Below, piece by piece: positions 19,965 through 30,561 of a stretch of 64,000 nucleotides of DNA (positions within the stretch are counted from its first letter, which is position 1; every line of letters starts with the position of its first letter). The translations under genes were made by a program, and so were the position numbers. The stretch is from positions 434,001 through 498,000 of the forward strand of contig JAJFIQ010000019.1 of assembly GCA_021774785.1 (NCBI GenBank). The letters run 5' to 3'. This DNA is from Emcibacter sp. GTDB taxonomy: Bacteria > Pseudomonadota > Alphaproteobacteria > Sphingomonadales > Emcibacteraceae. The notes beneath the pieces are model-generated. The model worked only from the letters and a program-made list of their open reading frames with translations, was not told where the DNA came from and made no database searches.

Positions 19965-20938
19965 CCACTATACGTTCTGTTGTTTCCGGTTGTGGGTCGT
20001 ATCTTCCTGAAAAAATTATTACTAACAAACAAATGGAAGATATTGTCGATACCACCGATGAGTGGATTATCGAGCGCACCGGTATCAAACAACGCCATAT
20101 CGCCGCAGAAGGCCAATTAACATCTGATCTGGCTATCAAGGCAGCAAAGAAGGCTTTGACGGCGGCGTCCTTAACGGCAAATGATATTGATTTGATTGTC
20201 TTGGCCACTTCGACACCGGATCAGACATTTCCCGCAACCGCAACCCGCGTTCAGGCGGCCCTTGGCATGGAAAAGGGTGCTGCATTCGATATACAGGCCG
20301 TATGTTCCGGTTTTATTTATGCGCTATCAACGGCAGATAATTTCATCAAAGCAGGTCAGGCCAAACATGCTCTGGTGATTGGTGCCGAAACATTTTCCCG
20401 TATATTGGATTGGGAAGACCGTGCCTCATGCGTTTTATTTGGTGACGGGGCAGGGGCCGTAGTGCTTTCAGCAAGCCAAGGAACCGGCACTAACAAAGAT
20501 CAGGGGATTCTGTCTTCTCACCTGCATTCCGATGGTCGCTATAATGAGCTTCTTTATGTGGACGGTGGCGTGTCATCAACACAGTCCACGGGATATTTGC
20601 GCATGAAAGGCAAGGAAGTTTTCCGTCATGCGGTGGTTAATCTGGCCAGTGTGGTGAAAGAGGCGTTGGAATTTAATGGCCTGACATCGGATGATGTGGA
20701 TATGGTCGTCCCTCATCAGGCCAATAAACGCATATTAGATGCCACCATACGGAAGCTTAAAATTGATCCGGCAAAAGTTGCAGTCACTGTCCACAAGCAT
20801 GCCAATACATCGGCGGCTTCTATCCCGCTCGCATTGGATGATATGCTCAAGGAAAACCGAATCGCTCGTGGTGATATTGTTGTTCTGGAGGCAATGGGCG
20901 GCGGATTTACTTGGGGTTCTTGCCTAATTCGTTGGTGA
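19961..20938 (+). CDS. fabH: 3-oxoacyl-ACP synthase III
   Basis: A 325-residue KASIII that starts fatty-acid synthesis by condensing acetyl-CoA with malonyl-ACP. The catalytic cysteine is in [11 protein letters not shown] (about residue 114), the histidine in VPHQANKRI and the asparagine in [10 protein letters not shown]. The TDEWI.ERTGI motif near residue 30 is present. It starts within the plsX stop. A 141-base gap with its own promoter separates it from ihfA. Confidence 0.97.
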   Translation: MTTIRSVVSGCGSYLPEKIITNKQMEDIVDTTDEWIIERTGIKQRHIAAEGQLTSDLAIKAAKKALTAASLTANDIDLIVLATSTPDQTFPATATRVQAALGMEKGAAFDIQAVCSGFIYALSTADNFIKAGQAKHALVIGAETFSRILDWEDRASCVLFGDGAGAVVLSASQGTGTNKDQGILSSHLHSDGRYNELLYVDGGVSSTQSTGYLRMKGKEVFRHAVVNLASVVKEALEFNGLTSDDVDMVVPHQANKRILDATIRKLKIDPAKVAVTVHKHANTSAASIPLALDDMLKENRIARGDIVVLEAMGGGFTWGSCLIRW

Positions 20939-21025
20939 ATTAAACTATTTTTAAATAATAATCGCTTAATTTGGCTGAAAAACACGTTACCTAGTATCTC
21001 AGGAATGCATGGCATCCCTTTGATA

Positions 21026-21054
21026 TTGACGGGTTATTATGTGTGAAGTAGACT
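21026..21054 (+). promoter_or_regulatory. Candidate ihfA promoter
   Basis: TTGACG (21026-21031) and TAGACT (21049-21054) with a 17-base spacer lie upstream of ihfA and would start transcription about 20 bases before the ihfA ATG. The -35 matches five of six consensus bases and the -10 four of six. Confidence 0.45.
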
Positions 21055-21079
21055 GTATTTACATCAAAGGATTTAGAAA

Positions 21080-21382
21080 ATGAGCGGAAAAACTGTAACG
21101 AGAGCCGATTTAAGTGAGGCTGTTTATCAAGAAGTAGGTCTGTCCCGAAATGAGTCTGCTGACCTGGTGGAAGCTGTTCTGGATGAGATTTCCAATAATC
21201 TTGTTGAGGGTGACAATGTGAAAATTTCTTCTTTTGGCAGTTTTATAGTGCGCTCAAAAGATGGTCGCATTGGTCGTAACCCCAAAACCGGGGAAGAAGT
21301 ACCCATCGAACCCCGCCGGGTACTGGTATTCAGACCGTCACAGGTTTTAAAGAACCGTGTTAGTGGACTGAGTGAAGGCTGA
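21080..21382 (+). CDS. ihfA: Integration host factor alpha subunit
   Basis: A 100-residue DNA-bending protein of the HU/IHF family. [19 protein letters not shown] matches the IHF-alpha N-terminus, [15 protein letters not shown] is the beta-arm with the DNA-intercalating proline, and [13 protein letters not shown] follows. CAAAGGA precedes the ATG. The order fabH-ihfA-merR is conserved in alphaproteobacteria. IHF-beta is not in this window. Confidence 0.95.
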   Translation: MSGKTVTRADLSEAVYQEVGLSRNESADLVEAVLDEISNNLVEGDNVKISSFGSFIVRSKDGRIGRNPKTGEEVPIEPRRVLVFRPSQVLKNRVSGLSEG

Positions 21383-21448
21383 TTATAGTCTATCCGTTTT
21401 AATTTATTAGGCGGAACTTTGTTGTCGTTATAGGGGATAAATATAAAA

Positions 21449-21913
21449 ATGACACCTAGGGCAGAAAAATCACCAAATGCTTTCCGCACCATAAGCGAGG
21501 TAGCGAATTCTATGGGTGTGCCCCAACATGTCTTGCGCTTCTGGGAAAGCAAGTTCAGTCAAATTTGTCCCATGAAAAGAGGCGGTGGCCGCCGCTATTA
21601 CCGTCCCGAAGATGTTGAAATCATCGAAGCTATCCGAAATTTGCTTCATGAAGATGGTTATACCATTAAAGGGGCACAAAAATATTTGAAAGAACATGGG
21701 GTTAAAAATATTCTTCAGACTTTTAATGCCAAAGTTGAAAATGAACCCGTTCTGGAATTACCTGACATGGAAACTGATTACGAATCCCAAATTCTAAATA
21801 TCACTAAAAAGAGTACACAGCTTATGAATGAGGGTGCAAACACGGTAAATTCATTAAAAAAAATCCGAATCCGCCTCGAAAAAATACGCACATCTTTGAA
21901 AATTAAAGACTAA
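21449..21913 (+). CDS. MerR-family transcriptional regulator
   Basis: A 154-residue regulator with an N-terminal MerR winged helix: [25 protein letters not shown] (residues about 9-33), then [18 protein letters not shown] and [14 protein letters not shown]. The C-terminal half is a charged, helical region without metal- or drug-binding cysteines. This matches the group found beside ihfA in alphaproteobacteria. Target genes are unknown. Its stop overlaps that of convergent xth by four bases. Confidence 0.88.
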   Translation: MTPRAEKSPNAFRTISEVANSMGVPQHVLRFWESKFSQICPMKRGGGRRYYRPEDVEIIEAIRNLLHEDGYTIKGAQKYLKEHGVKNILQTFNAKVENEPVLELPDMETDYESQILNITKKSTQLMNEGANTVNSLKKIRIRLEKIRTSLKIKD

Positions 21914-22680
21914 ACTTCCAACTCACACCAGATTGGCGTGTGGTCGGAGGCTTTTTCTTTGCCGCGTGGAACCCGATCTACATCGCATTTCATTAATCTG
22001 TCCGCTGCTTGTGGAGACAGGAGAAGATGGTCTATCCTTAGACCGTTGTCTTTCTGCCATGCGCCGCGTTGGTAATCCCAATAGGTGTAATTATGGCCGG
22101 ATGGGAAATACTGTCGGAGGGCATCGGTTAGGCCAAGATTAAGCAGACTGTAATAACGTTCGCGAGTTTCCGGTTGGGTCAACGCGTCGCCGGCCATCCG
22201 GATAGGGTCATAGCTATCCTCATCCTTGGGGCAGCAATTATAATCACCGCCAAGGACAAAAACTTCTTCCTGAGCCAGAAGTTCTTTTGCCCTAACCATC
22301 AGCCTATTCATCCATTTGAGCTTATAATCAAATTTTGGTCCGGGCAGGGGGTTGCCGTTGGGTAGATATAACCCACCGACCCGTACGGTATTGATGGTGG
22401 CTTCTATATACCGGGCGTGGTCGTCGTTATCATCACCGGGCAAGCCGATCATGATGTCTTCTATGGGGTATTTGGACAGGATAGCAACCCCATTATATGT
22501 TTTCTGACCATGAACGGCCACATTATAACCAAGCTCTTCAATTTCCATATAGGGGAAATTTTCATCGGTGCATTTCAATTCCTGCAGCATGACCACGTCG
22601 GGGCTGAAATCTTTCAGCCACTCGGTCACCCTTGGCAGGCGGGCTTTGATTGAATTAACGTTCCAGGAAGCTATTTTCAT
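21910..22680 (-). CDS. xth: Exodeoxyribonuclease III
   Basis: A 256-residue AP endonuclease/3'-5' exonuclease of base-excision repair. The Mg-binding and catalytic motifs are intact: [11 protein letters not shown] at the start, LQELKC (metal Glu), LGGDYNCCP (Asn) and the final [10 protein letters not shown] (Asp-His). Length is close to other alphaproteobacterial XthA. Its ATG overlaps the erpA stop by four bases, so erpA-xth forms a minus-strand operon. Confidence 0.95.
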   Translation of the reverse strand: MKIASWNVNSIKARLPRVTEWLKDFSPDVVMLQELKCTDENFPYMEIEELGYNVAVHGQKTYNGVAILSKYPIEDIMIGLPGDDNDDHARYIEATINTVRVGGLYLPNGNPLPGPKFDYKLKWMNRLMVRAKELLAQEEVFVLGGDYNCCPKDEDSYDPIRMAGDALTQPETRERYYSLLNLGLTDALRQYFPSGHNYTYWDYQRGAWQKDNGLRIDHLLLSPQAADRLMKCDVDRVPRGKEKASDHTPIWCELEV

Positions 22681-23018
22681 ACGGCAAATGATGAACCGCA
22701 GCCACAGGAAGCGGTGGCGTTAGGGTTTTTAACCACAAACATGGACCCGGCCAGTTCTTCCACAAAATCAACTTCTGATCCGGTCAGATAAAGCAGGGAT
22801 AAGCCGTCTACCAGCATGGTAACACCGTCCCGCACTACGACCAGATCATCGTCTTTTTGGTCTTTGACAAGGTTAAAATCATACTGGAAACCTGAACAGC
22901 CACCACCATCAACCGAAATGCGGAATTTCAGTTCTGTATCACCTTCTTTTTCGCATAGGGTGACGATGCGCTTGGCGGCACTTGCCGATAAAGTTACTGG
23001 CGTTGTTTCTGTGGTCAT
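22677..23018 (-). CDS. erpA: Iron-sulfur cluster insertion protein ErpA (A-type carrier)
   Basis: A 113-residue A-type Fe-S carrier. The three cluster cysteines are visible: GGCSGFQY (about residue 41) and SCGCGSSF near the C-terminus. The N-terminal segment SASAAKRIVTLCEKEG is typical. It overlaps xth by four bases and is divergent from dgt, an arrangement common in alphaproteobacteria. Confidence 0.92.
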   Translation of the reverse strand: MTTETTPVTLSASAAKRIVTLCEKEGDTELKFRISVDGGGCSGFQYDFNLVKDQKDDDLVVVRDGVTMLVDGLSLLYLTGSEVDFVEELAGSMFVVKNPNATASCGCGSSFAV

Positions 23019-23107
23019 TATTCTAACTTACCCTGATGTTTTTTTATATAATACCCTATATAAGTAGGGAATATATTAATATTGTCAATGAATGGAATGT
23101 TCCCATA

Positions 23108-24310
23108 ATGAGTTCAGACTTCAAATTATATGAGCCTAAGCCCCAATATGCCCCTTATGCCTGCCTTGCTAATAAGAGTAGGGGGCGGCTCCATACTGAA
23201 GATGAAACTAAAACCCGTTCGCCTTTTCAGCGAGACCGGGATCGGATTATTCATTCCGGGGCCTTTAGGCGGCTGATTCATAAAACGCAGGTTTTTGTTT
23301 ATCATGAGGGCGACTATTACCGTACCCGTCTGACTCATTCCATTGAAGTGGCGCAGATTGCCCGCAGTATTGCCATTGTGCTTGGCCTGAATGACGAAGT
23401 TTCAGAATCGCTGGCTCTGGTTCATGATTTTGGCCATACCCCATTTGGTCATAATGGTGAGGAAGCCATGAATGCGGTCATGAAACCTTTTCAAGGCTTT
23501 GATCATAATGCACAGTCCTTGCGTGTGGTGACGAAACTGGAGCAAAGATATGCCGGCTTTGATGGTCTGAACCTCACATGGGAAACCCTAGAGGGATTGG
23601 CAAAGCATAATGGCCCCCTGTGCGAAAAAGGCCAGTTTGATAGTCTGAATGTCAATTTACGGACTTATAATGACAGCCATGACCTTGAATTGCATACCTA
23701 TTCCAGTGCGGAAGCACAGGTGGCGGCTGTTTCCGATGATGTTGCCTATAACAACCATGACATAGCCGATGGGGTTCGGGCGGGTTTGCTGACCATGGAC
23801 CAATTGGAAGAATTACCATTATTGAGCGATATTATCCGCGAGGTCCGGGATACATATGGTGTACTGGAAGATGGGCGGGAAATTCACGAAGTTGTACGCC
23901 GCCTGATCAATCGAATGGTCAATGACATTCTGATGGAGAGCAAAAAGCGCATTTCTGCCCTGCAGCCGGAAACAGTTGATGATATTCGTAAGGCGTCACG
24001 AAGTGTTATCTCCTTTTCCGATGAGATGAAAGAATTCGATAAAAGATTGAAATCTTTTCTGATGCAGAATATGTATCGTCATTACAAAGTTAACCGCATG
24101 TCCAGCAAGGCAAAAAGAGTGATAACAGATTTGTTCGAACTTTTTCAGGCTGAGCCGGAATGTCTGCCCACAGAATGGCAAACGCCAAACGTTATGGCAG
24201 ATGCCCAGACTCGTGCGCGCCATGTGGCCGACTTTATCGCTGGCATGACTGACCGTTATGCCATATTGGAACATAAAAGATTATTTGATACATCGTTGTT
24301 TGAATTATGA
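23108..24310 (+). CDS. dgt: Deoxyguanosinetriphosphate triphosphohydrolase-like protein
   Basis: A 400-residue HD-domain dNTP triphosphohydrolase that cleaves dNTPs to nucleoside and tripolyphosphate. The start chosen is ATG 23108 ([10 protein letters not shown]); upstream in-frame starts add a poorly conserved leader that overlaps the erpA promoter region. The HD site is complete: [26 protein letters not shown] and [10 protein letters not shown]. It overlaps argS by four bases (ATGA), the usual dgt-argS coupling. Confidence 0.93.
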   Translation: MSSDFKLYEPKPQYAPYACLANKSRGRLHTEDETKTRSPFQRDRDRIIHSGAFRRLIHKTQVFVYHEGDYYRTRLTHSIEVAQIARSIAIVLGLNDEVSESLALVHDFGHTPFGHNGEEAMNAVMKPFQGFDHNAQSLRVVTKLEQRYAGFDGLNLTWETLEGLAKHNGPLCEKGQFDSLNVNLRTYNDSHDLELHTYSSAEAQVAAVSDDVAYNNHDIADGVRAGLLTMDQLEELPLLSDIIREVRDTYGVLEDGREIHEVVRRLINRMVNDILMESKKRISALQPETVDDIRKASRSVISFSDEMKEFDKRLKSFLMQNMYRHYKVNRMSSKAKRVITDLFELFQAEPECLPTEWQTPNVMADAQTRARHVADFIAGMTDRYAILEHKRLFDTSLFEL

Positions 24311-26058
24311 ATATTTTTGATACTTTTTCTAAAGTCTTAAAGACTATTATCGCCGGGCTTGAAAAAGACGGCAAACTGCCGAACGGCCTTAACCTGAATA
24401 ATGTCACCATTGAGCCGCCGCGTGATGTGACACATGGGGATATTTCCACAAATATTGCCATGGTTTTAACCAAACAGGCACGCATGAAGCCGCGTGATAT
24501 TGCGGATATGGTTGCTGATGGTTTGCGTGAAGTGGACGGCGTTGAGAAAGTGGATGTGGCTGGTCCCGGCTTTATTAATATCACATTGAAGCAGAGTATC
24601 ATACAGTCTCAGGTGGCAACCATCCTGGATGCCAATAATAATTATGGCAGTTCAGAAATTGGCGAGCAAGAAAAAGTCAATGTGGAATATGTCTCGGTTA
24701 ATCCCACGGGGCCACTTCATGTAGGCCATTGTCGCGGGGCAATTTTCGGCGATGCGCTAGCGTCTTTACTGGATTATACGGGTTATGATGTAACCCGTGA
24801 ATATTACATTAATGATGCCGGAGGACAGATTGATGTTCTGGCCCGTTCCGCTTACCTTAGATACAAGGAAGCGATGGGTGTGGATATAGGTGAAATTTCC
24901 GAAGGACTATACCCCGGTGATTATCTGATCCCTGTGGGCAAGGCACTGGCAGAAAAATATGGTGATCGTTGGTTAGGGGCCGAAGAAAGCGAATGGCTGA
25001 ATGATATTCGGCAGTTTGCCACCGATGCCATGATGGATATGATCCGGTCTGATCTGGATACGCTTGCCATCAAGCATGATGTATTTTTCTCTGAAATAAC
25101 ACTACATACATCTGGCCAGATACAGGCCTCTTTGGATAAGCTCAAAGATAAGGGACTGATCTATACCGGTGTACTCGAAGCGCCGAAAGGAACAAAGCCG
25201 GATGATTGGGAAGAACGCCCGCAAACGCTGTTTAAATCAACGAATTTCGGCGATGATGTGGACCGTGCGGTTAAGAAGTCTGACGGAAGCTGGACTTATT
25301 TCGCCGCCGATGTGGCCTATCATAATGATAAGATAGAACGGGGTTTTACCAGCTTGGTAAATGTCTGGGGTGCTGATCATGGCGGCTATGTCAAGCGGGT
25401 CGATTCCGTGATAAAGGCTTTGACCGATAATAAGGTCAAACTTGATGTCAGGCTTTGCCAAATGGTTAAGCTTTTGCGGGATGGTGTGCCGGTAAAAATG
25501 TCAAAACGCTCCGGTAGCTTCATCACCATGCGGGACATTGTGAATGAAGTAGGCAAAGATGTGGTGCGCTTCATCATGCTCACCCGGAAGAATGATGCGT
25601 CATTAGATTTCGATTTTGCCCGGGTGACCGAACAATCAAAGGATAATCCGGTCTTTTATGTGCAATATGCTCATGCCCGTGTACATTCCGTTTTACGTAA
25701 AGCGCAAGCTGCATTCCCTGACCTTGATGTGTCAAAAGTGGCCCTTGCCGGAGCAAATATGTCAGTATTTACTGACAGCAGTGAACTTTCCCTGATCAGG
25801 AATATGATGAACTGGCCCCGTTTTGTGGAATCCGCTGCTCTTGCCCGTGAGCCACACCGAATAGCATATTATTTGTATGAGCTGGCTTCAGAGTTTCACG
25901 CGCTGTGGAATAAAGGTAATGATAATCTTGATCTTCGCTTCATTATCGAAGATGATAGCGATAAGACATTGTCGCGACTGGCTCTCATATCTGCTGTTGC
26001 CACAATAATCGCGACGGGACTTAATATATTGGGTGTGGAACCTGTTACTGAAATGTAG
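24307..26058 (+). CDS. argS: Arginyl-tRNA synthetase
   Basis: A 583-residue class I synthetase charging tRNA-Arg. The N-terminal Add1 domain is followed by [16 protein letters not shown] with the HIGH-type HVGH (about residue 137). [10 protein letters not shown] is the KMSK loop (about residue 397). The C-terminal anticodon-binding helices carry [12 protein letters not shown]. Length is normal for the family. It heads a long co-oriented run towards scpAB. Confidence 0.97.
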   Translation: MNIFDTFSKVLKTIIAGLEKDGKLPNGLNLNNVTIEPPRDVTHGDISTNIAMVLTKQARMKPRDIADMVADGLREVDGVEKVDVAGPGFINITLKQSIIQSQVATILDANNNYGSSEIGEQEKVNVEYVSVNPTGPLHVGHCRGAIFGDALASLLDYTGYDVTREYYINDAGGQIDVLARSAYLRYKEAMGVDIGEISEGLYPGDYLIPVGKALAEKYGDRWLGAEESEWLNDIRQFATDAMMDMIRSDLDTLAIKHDVFFSEITLHTSGQIQASLDKLKDKGLIYTGVLEAPKGTKPDDWEERPQTLFKSTNFGDDVDRAVKKSDGSWTYFAADVAYHNDKIERGFTSLVNVWGADHGGYVKRVDSVIKALTDNKVKLDVRLCQMVKLLRDGVPVKMSKRSGSFITMRDIVNEVGKDVVRFIMLTRKNDASLDFDFARVTEQSKDNPVFYVQYAHARVHSVLRKAQAAFPDLDVSKVALAGANMSVFTDSSELSLIRNMMNWPRFVESAALAREPHRIAYYLYELASEFHALWNKGNDNLDLRFIIEDDSDKTLSRLALISAVATIIATGLNILGVEPVTEM

Positions 26059-26088
26059 TGTTATTTAAACTCTGGGAGGGGATTTAAA

Positions 26089-26778
26089 ATGTCGGATGAA
26101 GGTGAAAAAGCATCATGGCTAGAGCCATTACCGGAAGAATATACCACCGAAAATGACATGACTGGCCGGCGGATGATGATTGCCGCTCTCACGGTGGTAA
26201 TTCTGGCGATTTTTGGTGGTCTGGTTTGGTATAGTTATCTGGAAGGCACGGATGACGGTCCGGTACCTGTGGTACATGCAGATAAATCCGTGATTAAGGA
26301 AAAACCAAACACCCCTGGCGGTATGCAAGTGCCTGATCAGGACAAAGCAGTATTTAACAAGGTTGCTTCCGGACAGGCTGATGAAAGCGAGAAGCTTGAA
26401 CCAAGCGCGGAATTACCCATAGAGCGGCCCGTAACAGCGGAAGAAGAAGCTCTGCCCGTTGTGGCGGAAACCACGCCAAAGGAATTACAAAATGCGGTCA
26501 CGGCTGCCCCTGAAAATCAGCGTAAAATTGGTAGTTTTCTTGTTCAATTGGGTGCTTTTGGAAAAAAGGATACGGCTGAGCAATTGTGGGATAAGCTACA
26601 GGCCGATAATGCCGCACTTCTTTCTGGCCTAAGGCCAGATATTATGATGATTGATCTGGGAAAGAAGGGGTTTCTTTATCGCCTGAGGGGTGGGATGATA
26701 GCCGATAGACCTTCTGCTGATCAAATTTGTGAAGCCTTAAAAGCCAAAAAACAAGCCTGCATTGTGGTGGCAAAATAA
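26089..26778 (+). CDS. SPOR-domain membrane protein
   Basis: A 229-residue protein with a cytoplasmic N-terminus, one membrane helix (about residues 28-47), an acidic periplasmic linker and a C-terminal SPOR domain (about 150-225) starting IGSFLVQLGAFGKKDTAEQLW. SPOR domains bind denuded glycan strands at the septum. It sits between argS and nagZ, as in other alphaproteobacteria, pointing to a cell-wall role at division (inference). It ends on the base before the nagZ ATG. GGGAGGGG lies about 7 bases before its ATG. Confidence 0.9.
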   Translation: MSDEGEKASWLEPLPEEYTTENDMTGRRMMIAALTVVILAIFGGLVWYSYLEGTDDGPVPVVHADKSVIKEKPNTPGGMQVPDQDKAVFNKVASGQADESEKLEPSAELPIERPVTAEEEALPVVAETTPKELQNAVTAAPENQRKIGSFLVQLGAFGKKDTAEQLWDKLQADNAALLSGLRPDIMMIDLGKKGFLYRLRGGMIADRPSADQICEALKAKKQACIVVAK

Positions 26779-27783
26779 ATGGCACGACCTGTCATTCAGG
26801 ATTGTGACGGGCTTATTATGACCGTGGAAGAAAGATCCCTTTTCAAGGATCTTGATCCTTTTGGATTTATTTTATTTGCCCGTAACTGTCAGTCACCTGA
26901 CCAGCTTAAAAAACTAACCAACGACATGAAAGAAACGGTTGGACGGGAAGACGTCCCGATCTTCATTGATCAGGAAGGGGGGCGTGTATGTCGCTTAAAC
27001 CAACAATATTGGCGTAAGCCGCCAACGGGTGAAGCATTAGAGAATCTATATAAAAAAGATAACGAACTGGGTTTAGCAGTAGCTAAGATAAATGCCCGTC
27101 TTATGGCGGAAGAATTACGTTTACTTGGTATTACGGTTAATTGTTATCCTTTGCTTGATCTTAAATTTCCAGACGCGGATCTGGTGATTGGTGACCGGGC
27201 ATTTGGTGATGATGTCAATATTGTTAGCCAGTTGGGCGCGGCTGCATGTGAAGGCCTGTTATCGGGTGGTGTCTTGCCAGTGATCAAGCATATTCCGGGT
27301 CACGGAAGGGCCACAATCGATAGCCATAAGGCATTGCCTATTGTGGATACATCGCTGGAGCAATTACAGGAATTTGACTTTGCGCCTTTTAAGGCCTTAA
27401 ACCAAATGCCGCTGGCTATGACCGCTCATATTATTTATTCAGCAATTGATGTTGTGCTTCCGGCAACTTTGTCCGAAACCGTTATCCGGCAGGTTATTCG
27501 TGAGCATATCGGTTTTAAGGGCGTATTAATTTCCGATGATGTCAGTATGAAGGCATTGGACGGAAAAGCTGCTGTAAATGCGAAGCAGGCTTTACGAGCG
27601 GGTTGTGATCTTGTGCTCCATTGTAATGCATCATTTGATGAACGCCGTGCAGTGCTTGAAGCATTATATGATATCAATTGGGTCAGTGAAAATTGGGTTG
27701 GAGGCATGTTCAAACAACGACATAATGTTCCAGAAGTTAATAGGGCTGAACTGACTGAATGGCTGGATCATGCGTTAAAGTAA
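26779..27783 (+). CDS. nagZ: Beta-N-acetylhexosaminidase NagZ
   Basis: A 334-residue GH3 enzyme that removes N-acetylglucosamine from muropeptides during peptidoglycan recycling in the cytoplasm. The family signature IKHIPGHGRATIDSHKALP holds the histidine general acid. LISDDVSMKAL contains the catalytic aspartate. FIDQEGGRVCRL is the N-terminal motif. It directly follows the SPOR gene, which links cell-wall binding and recycling. Confidence 0.94.
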   Translation: MARPVIQDCDGLIMTVEERSLFKDLDPFGFILFARNCQSPDQLKKLTNDMKETVGREDVPIFIDQEGGRVCRLNQQYWRKPPTGEALENLYKKDNELGLAVAKINARLMAEELRLLGITVNCYPLLDLKFPDADLVIGDRAFGDDVNIVSQLGAAACEGLLSGGVLPVIKHIPGHGRATIDSHKALPIVDTSLEQLQEFDFAPFKALNQMPLAMTAHIIYSAIDVVLPATLSETVIRQVIREHIGFKGVLISDDVSMKALDGKAAVNAKQALRAGCDLVLHCNASFDERRAVLEALYDINWVSENWVGGMFKQRHNVPEVNRAELTEWLDHALK

Positions 27784-27807
27784 GCGTAAATATAGGATTT
27801 TCTGAAT

Positions 27808-28476
27808 ATGGATTTTTTTCAAGTATTGCCAATAATAGTAATTCCGCTTCTTCTGGCAATAACCTTACATGAGGCCGCGCATGCCTGGGTCGCGTATAAG
27901 CTGGGGGATAATACGGCAAAAATGCTTGGGCGTGTGAGCTTTAACCCCTTTGTTCATATTGACCCCTTTGGCACCGTACTTCTGCCCTTAATGCTGTTGA
28001 TGAGCGGGGCGCCGTTTTTATTTGGTTATGCAAAACCGGTGCCTGTTAACTTTGCGCGGCTTAATAATCCACGACGGGATATGATTTATGTGGCATTGGC
28101 TGGTCCCGCTGCCAATATTTTCTTGGTGATCTGTTCCGCTTTATTACTTCATATTGTGGGCTTTTTGCCGGAAATAGCAGGAAATTGGCTTGTGGGGAAT
28201 ATAGTATTCGCCATTAAGATCAACGCCATCCTGGCGGCCTTTAATATGCTGCCAATTCCACCGTTGGACGGGGGAAGGGTTGCAGTTGGCATTTTACCGG
28301 ATATAATCGCCAGACCCCTGTCACGGATCGAACCATATGGCATGTTTGTTATCATTGGCTTGTTCCTGCTGCCTATGCTTGGACAGCAGATAGGGTTGGA
28401 CCTTAATATATTATGGGCCATAATAGGGCCAATAATTGACCTTGTAGAACAATTAGCTTTTTTGATAGCACCTTAA
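27808..28476 (+). CDS. Site-2 protease-type membrane metallopeptidase (M50)
   Basis: A 222-residue polytopic membrane protein of the S2P/M50 family. The first helix carries HEAAHAW (the HExxH zinc site), followed by NPFVHIDPFGT, then the LPIPPLDGGRV motif with the third zinc ligand. About five helices are visible. The short form without PDZ domains cannot be linked to a specific substrate. It lies between nagZ and scpA, its stop next to the scpA start, a frequent alphaproteobacterial order. Confidence 0.9.
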   Translation: MDFFQVLPIIVIPLLLAITLHEAAHAWVAYKLGDNTAKMLGRVSFNPFVHIDPFGTVLLPLMLLMSGAPFLFGYAKPVPVNFARLNNPRRDMIYVALAGPAANIFLVICSALLLHIVGFLPEIAGNWLVGNIVFAIKINAILAAFNMLPIPPLDGGRVAVGILPDIIARPLSRIEPYGMFVIIGLFLLPMLGQQIGLDLNILWAIIGPIIDLVEQLAFLIAP

Positions 28477-29283
28477 ATGAATACTAAAGAGCCAGAGCAG
28501 CAGTCTGCATTTGAAGAGCAAGCGTCGGTGATATTATCACCGGATGATGAGGAACGGCTGATTCTTGACATTGATGGTTTTGAGGGTCCGCTGGATGTTC
28601 TGCTTACGCTGGCCAGAACTCAGAAGGTTGACCTGAAACAAATTTCCATATTGGAGCTTGTTCAACAATTTTTGAAATTCGTCGATGATGCCAAGGTGCA
28701 AAAACTGGAAAAGGCTGCGGATTATCTGGTGATGGCGGCATGGCTCGCTTATTTGAAATCACGGTTGCTGTTACCGGAAGAAACGTCTGAGGATGAACTC
28801 TCGGCCGAAGAAATGGCTGCCCGTCTGACGCATCAATTGCAAAGATTGAGCGCGATCAGGGATGCTTCAGCTACGCTTATGTCCCGAAATCAGTTAAAAA
28901 GGGATGTTTTCGCCCGTGGAATGCCGGAACCTGTGATTGTAACCAAAAATGCCACTTATGAATTGAGTTTATATGAACTGCTCAGGGGCTATGCTGATCA
29001 TAAAACCAGAAAGTCCATAGCTGACATTCGAATCCACAAAAGGGAAGTCTATACATTGGATCAGGCATTAGAGCGCCTGCGTGGACTGATCGGTATAGCT
29101 GTTGACTGGACAGATTTATTTCAGTTCTTGCCGGATTCCATAGAGGGGGATGATATGACCCGCTCCGTAAAGGCCAGTCTTTTTACCGCATCCTTGGAAA
29201 TGGCCCGGGAAGGAAAGGCAGAAATCGTACAAAAGCAAACTTTTGGCCCATTATATATCAGAAAGAAAGACAGGTCAGATTAA
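28477..29283 (+). CDS. scpA: Segregation and condensation protein ScpA
   Basis: A 268-residue kleisin that joins the SMC dimer to ScpB for chromosome condensation and segregation. The N-terminal signature LDIDGFEGPLDVLLTLARTQK is present, with KAADYLVMAAWLAYLKSRLLLP. The C-terminal winged helix (after about residue 190) would bind the SMC head. It begins on the base after the M50 stop and overlaps scpB by one base, implying coupling. Confidence 0.94.
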   Translation: MNTKEPEQQSAFEEQASVILSPDDEERLILDIDGFEGPLDVLLTLARTQKVDLKQISILELVQQFLKFVDDAKVQKLEKAADYLVMAAWLAYLKSRLLLPEETSEDELSAEEMAARLTHQLQRLSAIRDASATLMSRNQLKRDVFARGMPEPVIVTKNATYELSLYELLRGYADHKTRKSIADIRIHKREVYTLDQALERLRGLIGIAVDWTDLFQFLPDSIEGDDMTRSVKASLFTASLEMAREGKAEIVQKQTFGPLYIRKKDRSD

Positions 29284-29888
29284 TGGAAACCATGGAACAA
29301 ATCAGAATTGTTGAAGCATTATTATTCGCCAGTGACAAGCCGCTGTCGTCTATTGCTCTTGCTGATTGTTTGCCGGAAGGGGCGAATATTGATCAATTGC
29401 TCACCGACCTTAGGGAACAATATGCCAATCGCGGTGTAAACCTTGTGGAAGTTGCCGGAAAATGGATGTTTCAAACTGCGCCCGACCTTGCCTTTCTACT
29501 GCGTAAAGAAGTGGAACAGGAAAGGCGGCTGTCAAGAGCAGCAGTGGAAACACTGGCCATTATTTCCTATCATCAACCGGTAACCCGTGCGGAAGTGGAA
29601 GAAGTTCGCGGGGTTTCCTTAAGCAAGGGCATACTTGATGTTCTGATGGAGGCTGAATGGGTTCGCCCCATAGGGCGGCGGCGGACACCGGGCAGGCCCA
29701 TGACATACGGTACATCAGATCATTTTCTGGTACATTTTGGCCTGAACAGTATTAAGGATTTACCGGGTCTTGCGGAGCTGAAGGCTGCTGGTTTTCTAGA
29801 CAATGTCAATACATCGCGATTAAACCTTCTGGATGATCCAAAACCCACAGAGGAACAGCCCGAATTGCCTGTCTCCTCGGGGGAATGA
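29283..29888 (+). CDS. scpB: Segregation and condensation protein ScpB
   Basis: A 201-residue ScpB with two winged-helix domains. IVEALLFASDKPLS begins the first, and LAIISYHQPVTRAEVEEVRGV and RRRTPGRPMTYGTSDHFL mark the second, all typical. It dimerises on ScpA in the SMC complex. The start overlaps the scpA stop by one base (TAATG). A 129-base gap with a Crp/Fnr-like palindrome separates it from tatA. Confidence 0.94.
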   Translation: METMEQIRIVEALLFASDKPLSSIALADCLPEGANIDQLLTDLREQYANRGVNLVEVAGKWMFQTAPDLAFLLRKEVEQERRLSRAAVETLAIISYHQPVTRAEVEEVRGVSLSKGILDVLMEAEWVRPIGRRRTPGRPMTYGTSDHFLVHFGLNSIKDLPGLAELKAAGFLDNVNTSRLNLLDDPKPTEEQPELPVSSGE

Positions 29889-29928
29889 GTGAAAAATATT
29901 TTTTATGTTGCTTTCGTGTTCAATATCG

Positions 29929-29942
29929 TTGACTTTCGTCAA
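29929..29942. promoter_or_regulatory. Crp/Fnr-type palindrome upstream of tatA
   Basis: TTGAC-TTTC-GTCAA, a perfect palindrome with the TTGA-N6-TCAA core of Crp/Fnr-family sites. TATGAT at 29964-29969 is a possible -10; if transcription starts near 29976 the palindrome is centred near -41, the class II activator position. Regulator identity is inferred. Confidence 0.45.
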
Positions 29943-30017
29943 GTATTTCTCACAGTTAATGCCTATGATGCATTCAATTTTGTGGTAATATAAACACATG
30001 GTCTTAGGAGGTTTTCA

Positions 30018-30248
30018 ATGGGTTTAAGTTTTTGGCAAATTGCCATCGTCGTTTTATTGTTTGTATTATTATTTGGCCGGGGAAAAATTTCTGACCTTAT
30101 GGGTGATGTGGCAAAAGGAATAAAAAGTTTTAAAAAGGGCTTGTCTGAAGAAGACGTTGATGTGGCGGAAACAGAAACCCCAAAAGTCATTGATCAAAAA
30201 TCCGAGACTGTCGTTAGTGATAAAAATTCTGAAAAAACAAATGATTAA
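30018..30248 (+). CDS. tatA: Twin-arginine translocase subunit TatA
   Basis: A 76-residue TatA: a short N-terminal membrane helix ([21 protein letters not shown]), the FGRGKI hinge, an amphipathic helix ([19 protein letters not shown]) and a polar acidic tail. TatA rings form the protein-conducting pore of the Tat pathway for folded proteins. AGGAGG lies 6 bases before the ATG, the strongest ribosome site of the operon. tatB follows by 22 bases. Confidence 0.95.
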   Translation: MGLSFWQIAIVVLLFVLLFGRGKISDLMGDVAKGIKSFKKGLSEEDVDVAETETPKVIDQKSETVVSDKNSEKTND

Positions 30249-30270
30249 TTCGATTTTCGGGACGTAAACC

Positions 30271-30561
30271 ATGTTCGATATTGGCATGATAGAAATGTTC
30301 GTGATTGTCGTCATGGCAGTCATTGTGGTGGGTCCGAGAGACCTACCTAAACTGTTACGGTCTATTGGTCGCTTTATATCCAAAACCCGCTCTATGGGGC
30401 AGGAATTTCAAAGCAGCGTTAAACAGATGGCCGATGAGGTCGAACTGGAAGAAGTCACTAAAAAACTGAATGAGGCCGTGAATATCCCATTGGATGACCT
30501 TGATGTAAAGCCGGATATTAAACCGGATAGTACCGAGAAAACCGGGACAGATGAAAAATGA
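30271..30561 (+). CDS. tatB: Twin-arginine translocase subunit TatB
   Basis: A 96-residue TatB: FDIGMIEMFVIVVMAVIVVGP membrane helix with the EM pair near its start, then RDLPKLLRSIGRFISK amphipathic helix and a charged tail. TatB and TatC recognise twin-arginine signal peptides. Its end overlaps tatC by four bases. A GGGAC stretch precedes the ATG. Confidence 0.94.
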   Translation: MFDIGMIEMFVIVVMAVIVVGPRDLPKLLRSIGRFISKTRSMGQEFQSSVKQMADEVELEEVTKKLNEAVNIPLDDLDVKPDIKPDSTEKTGTDEK

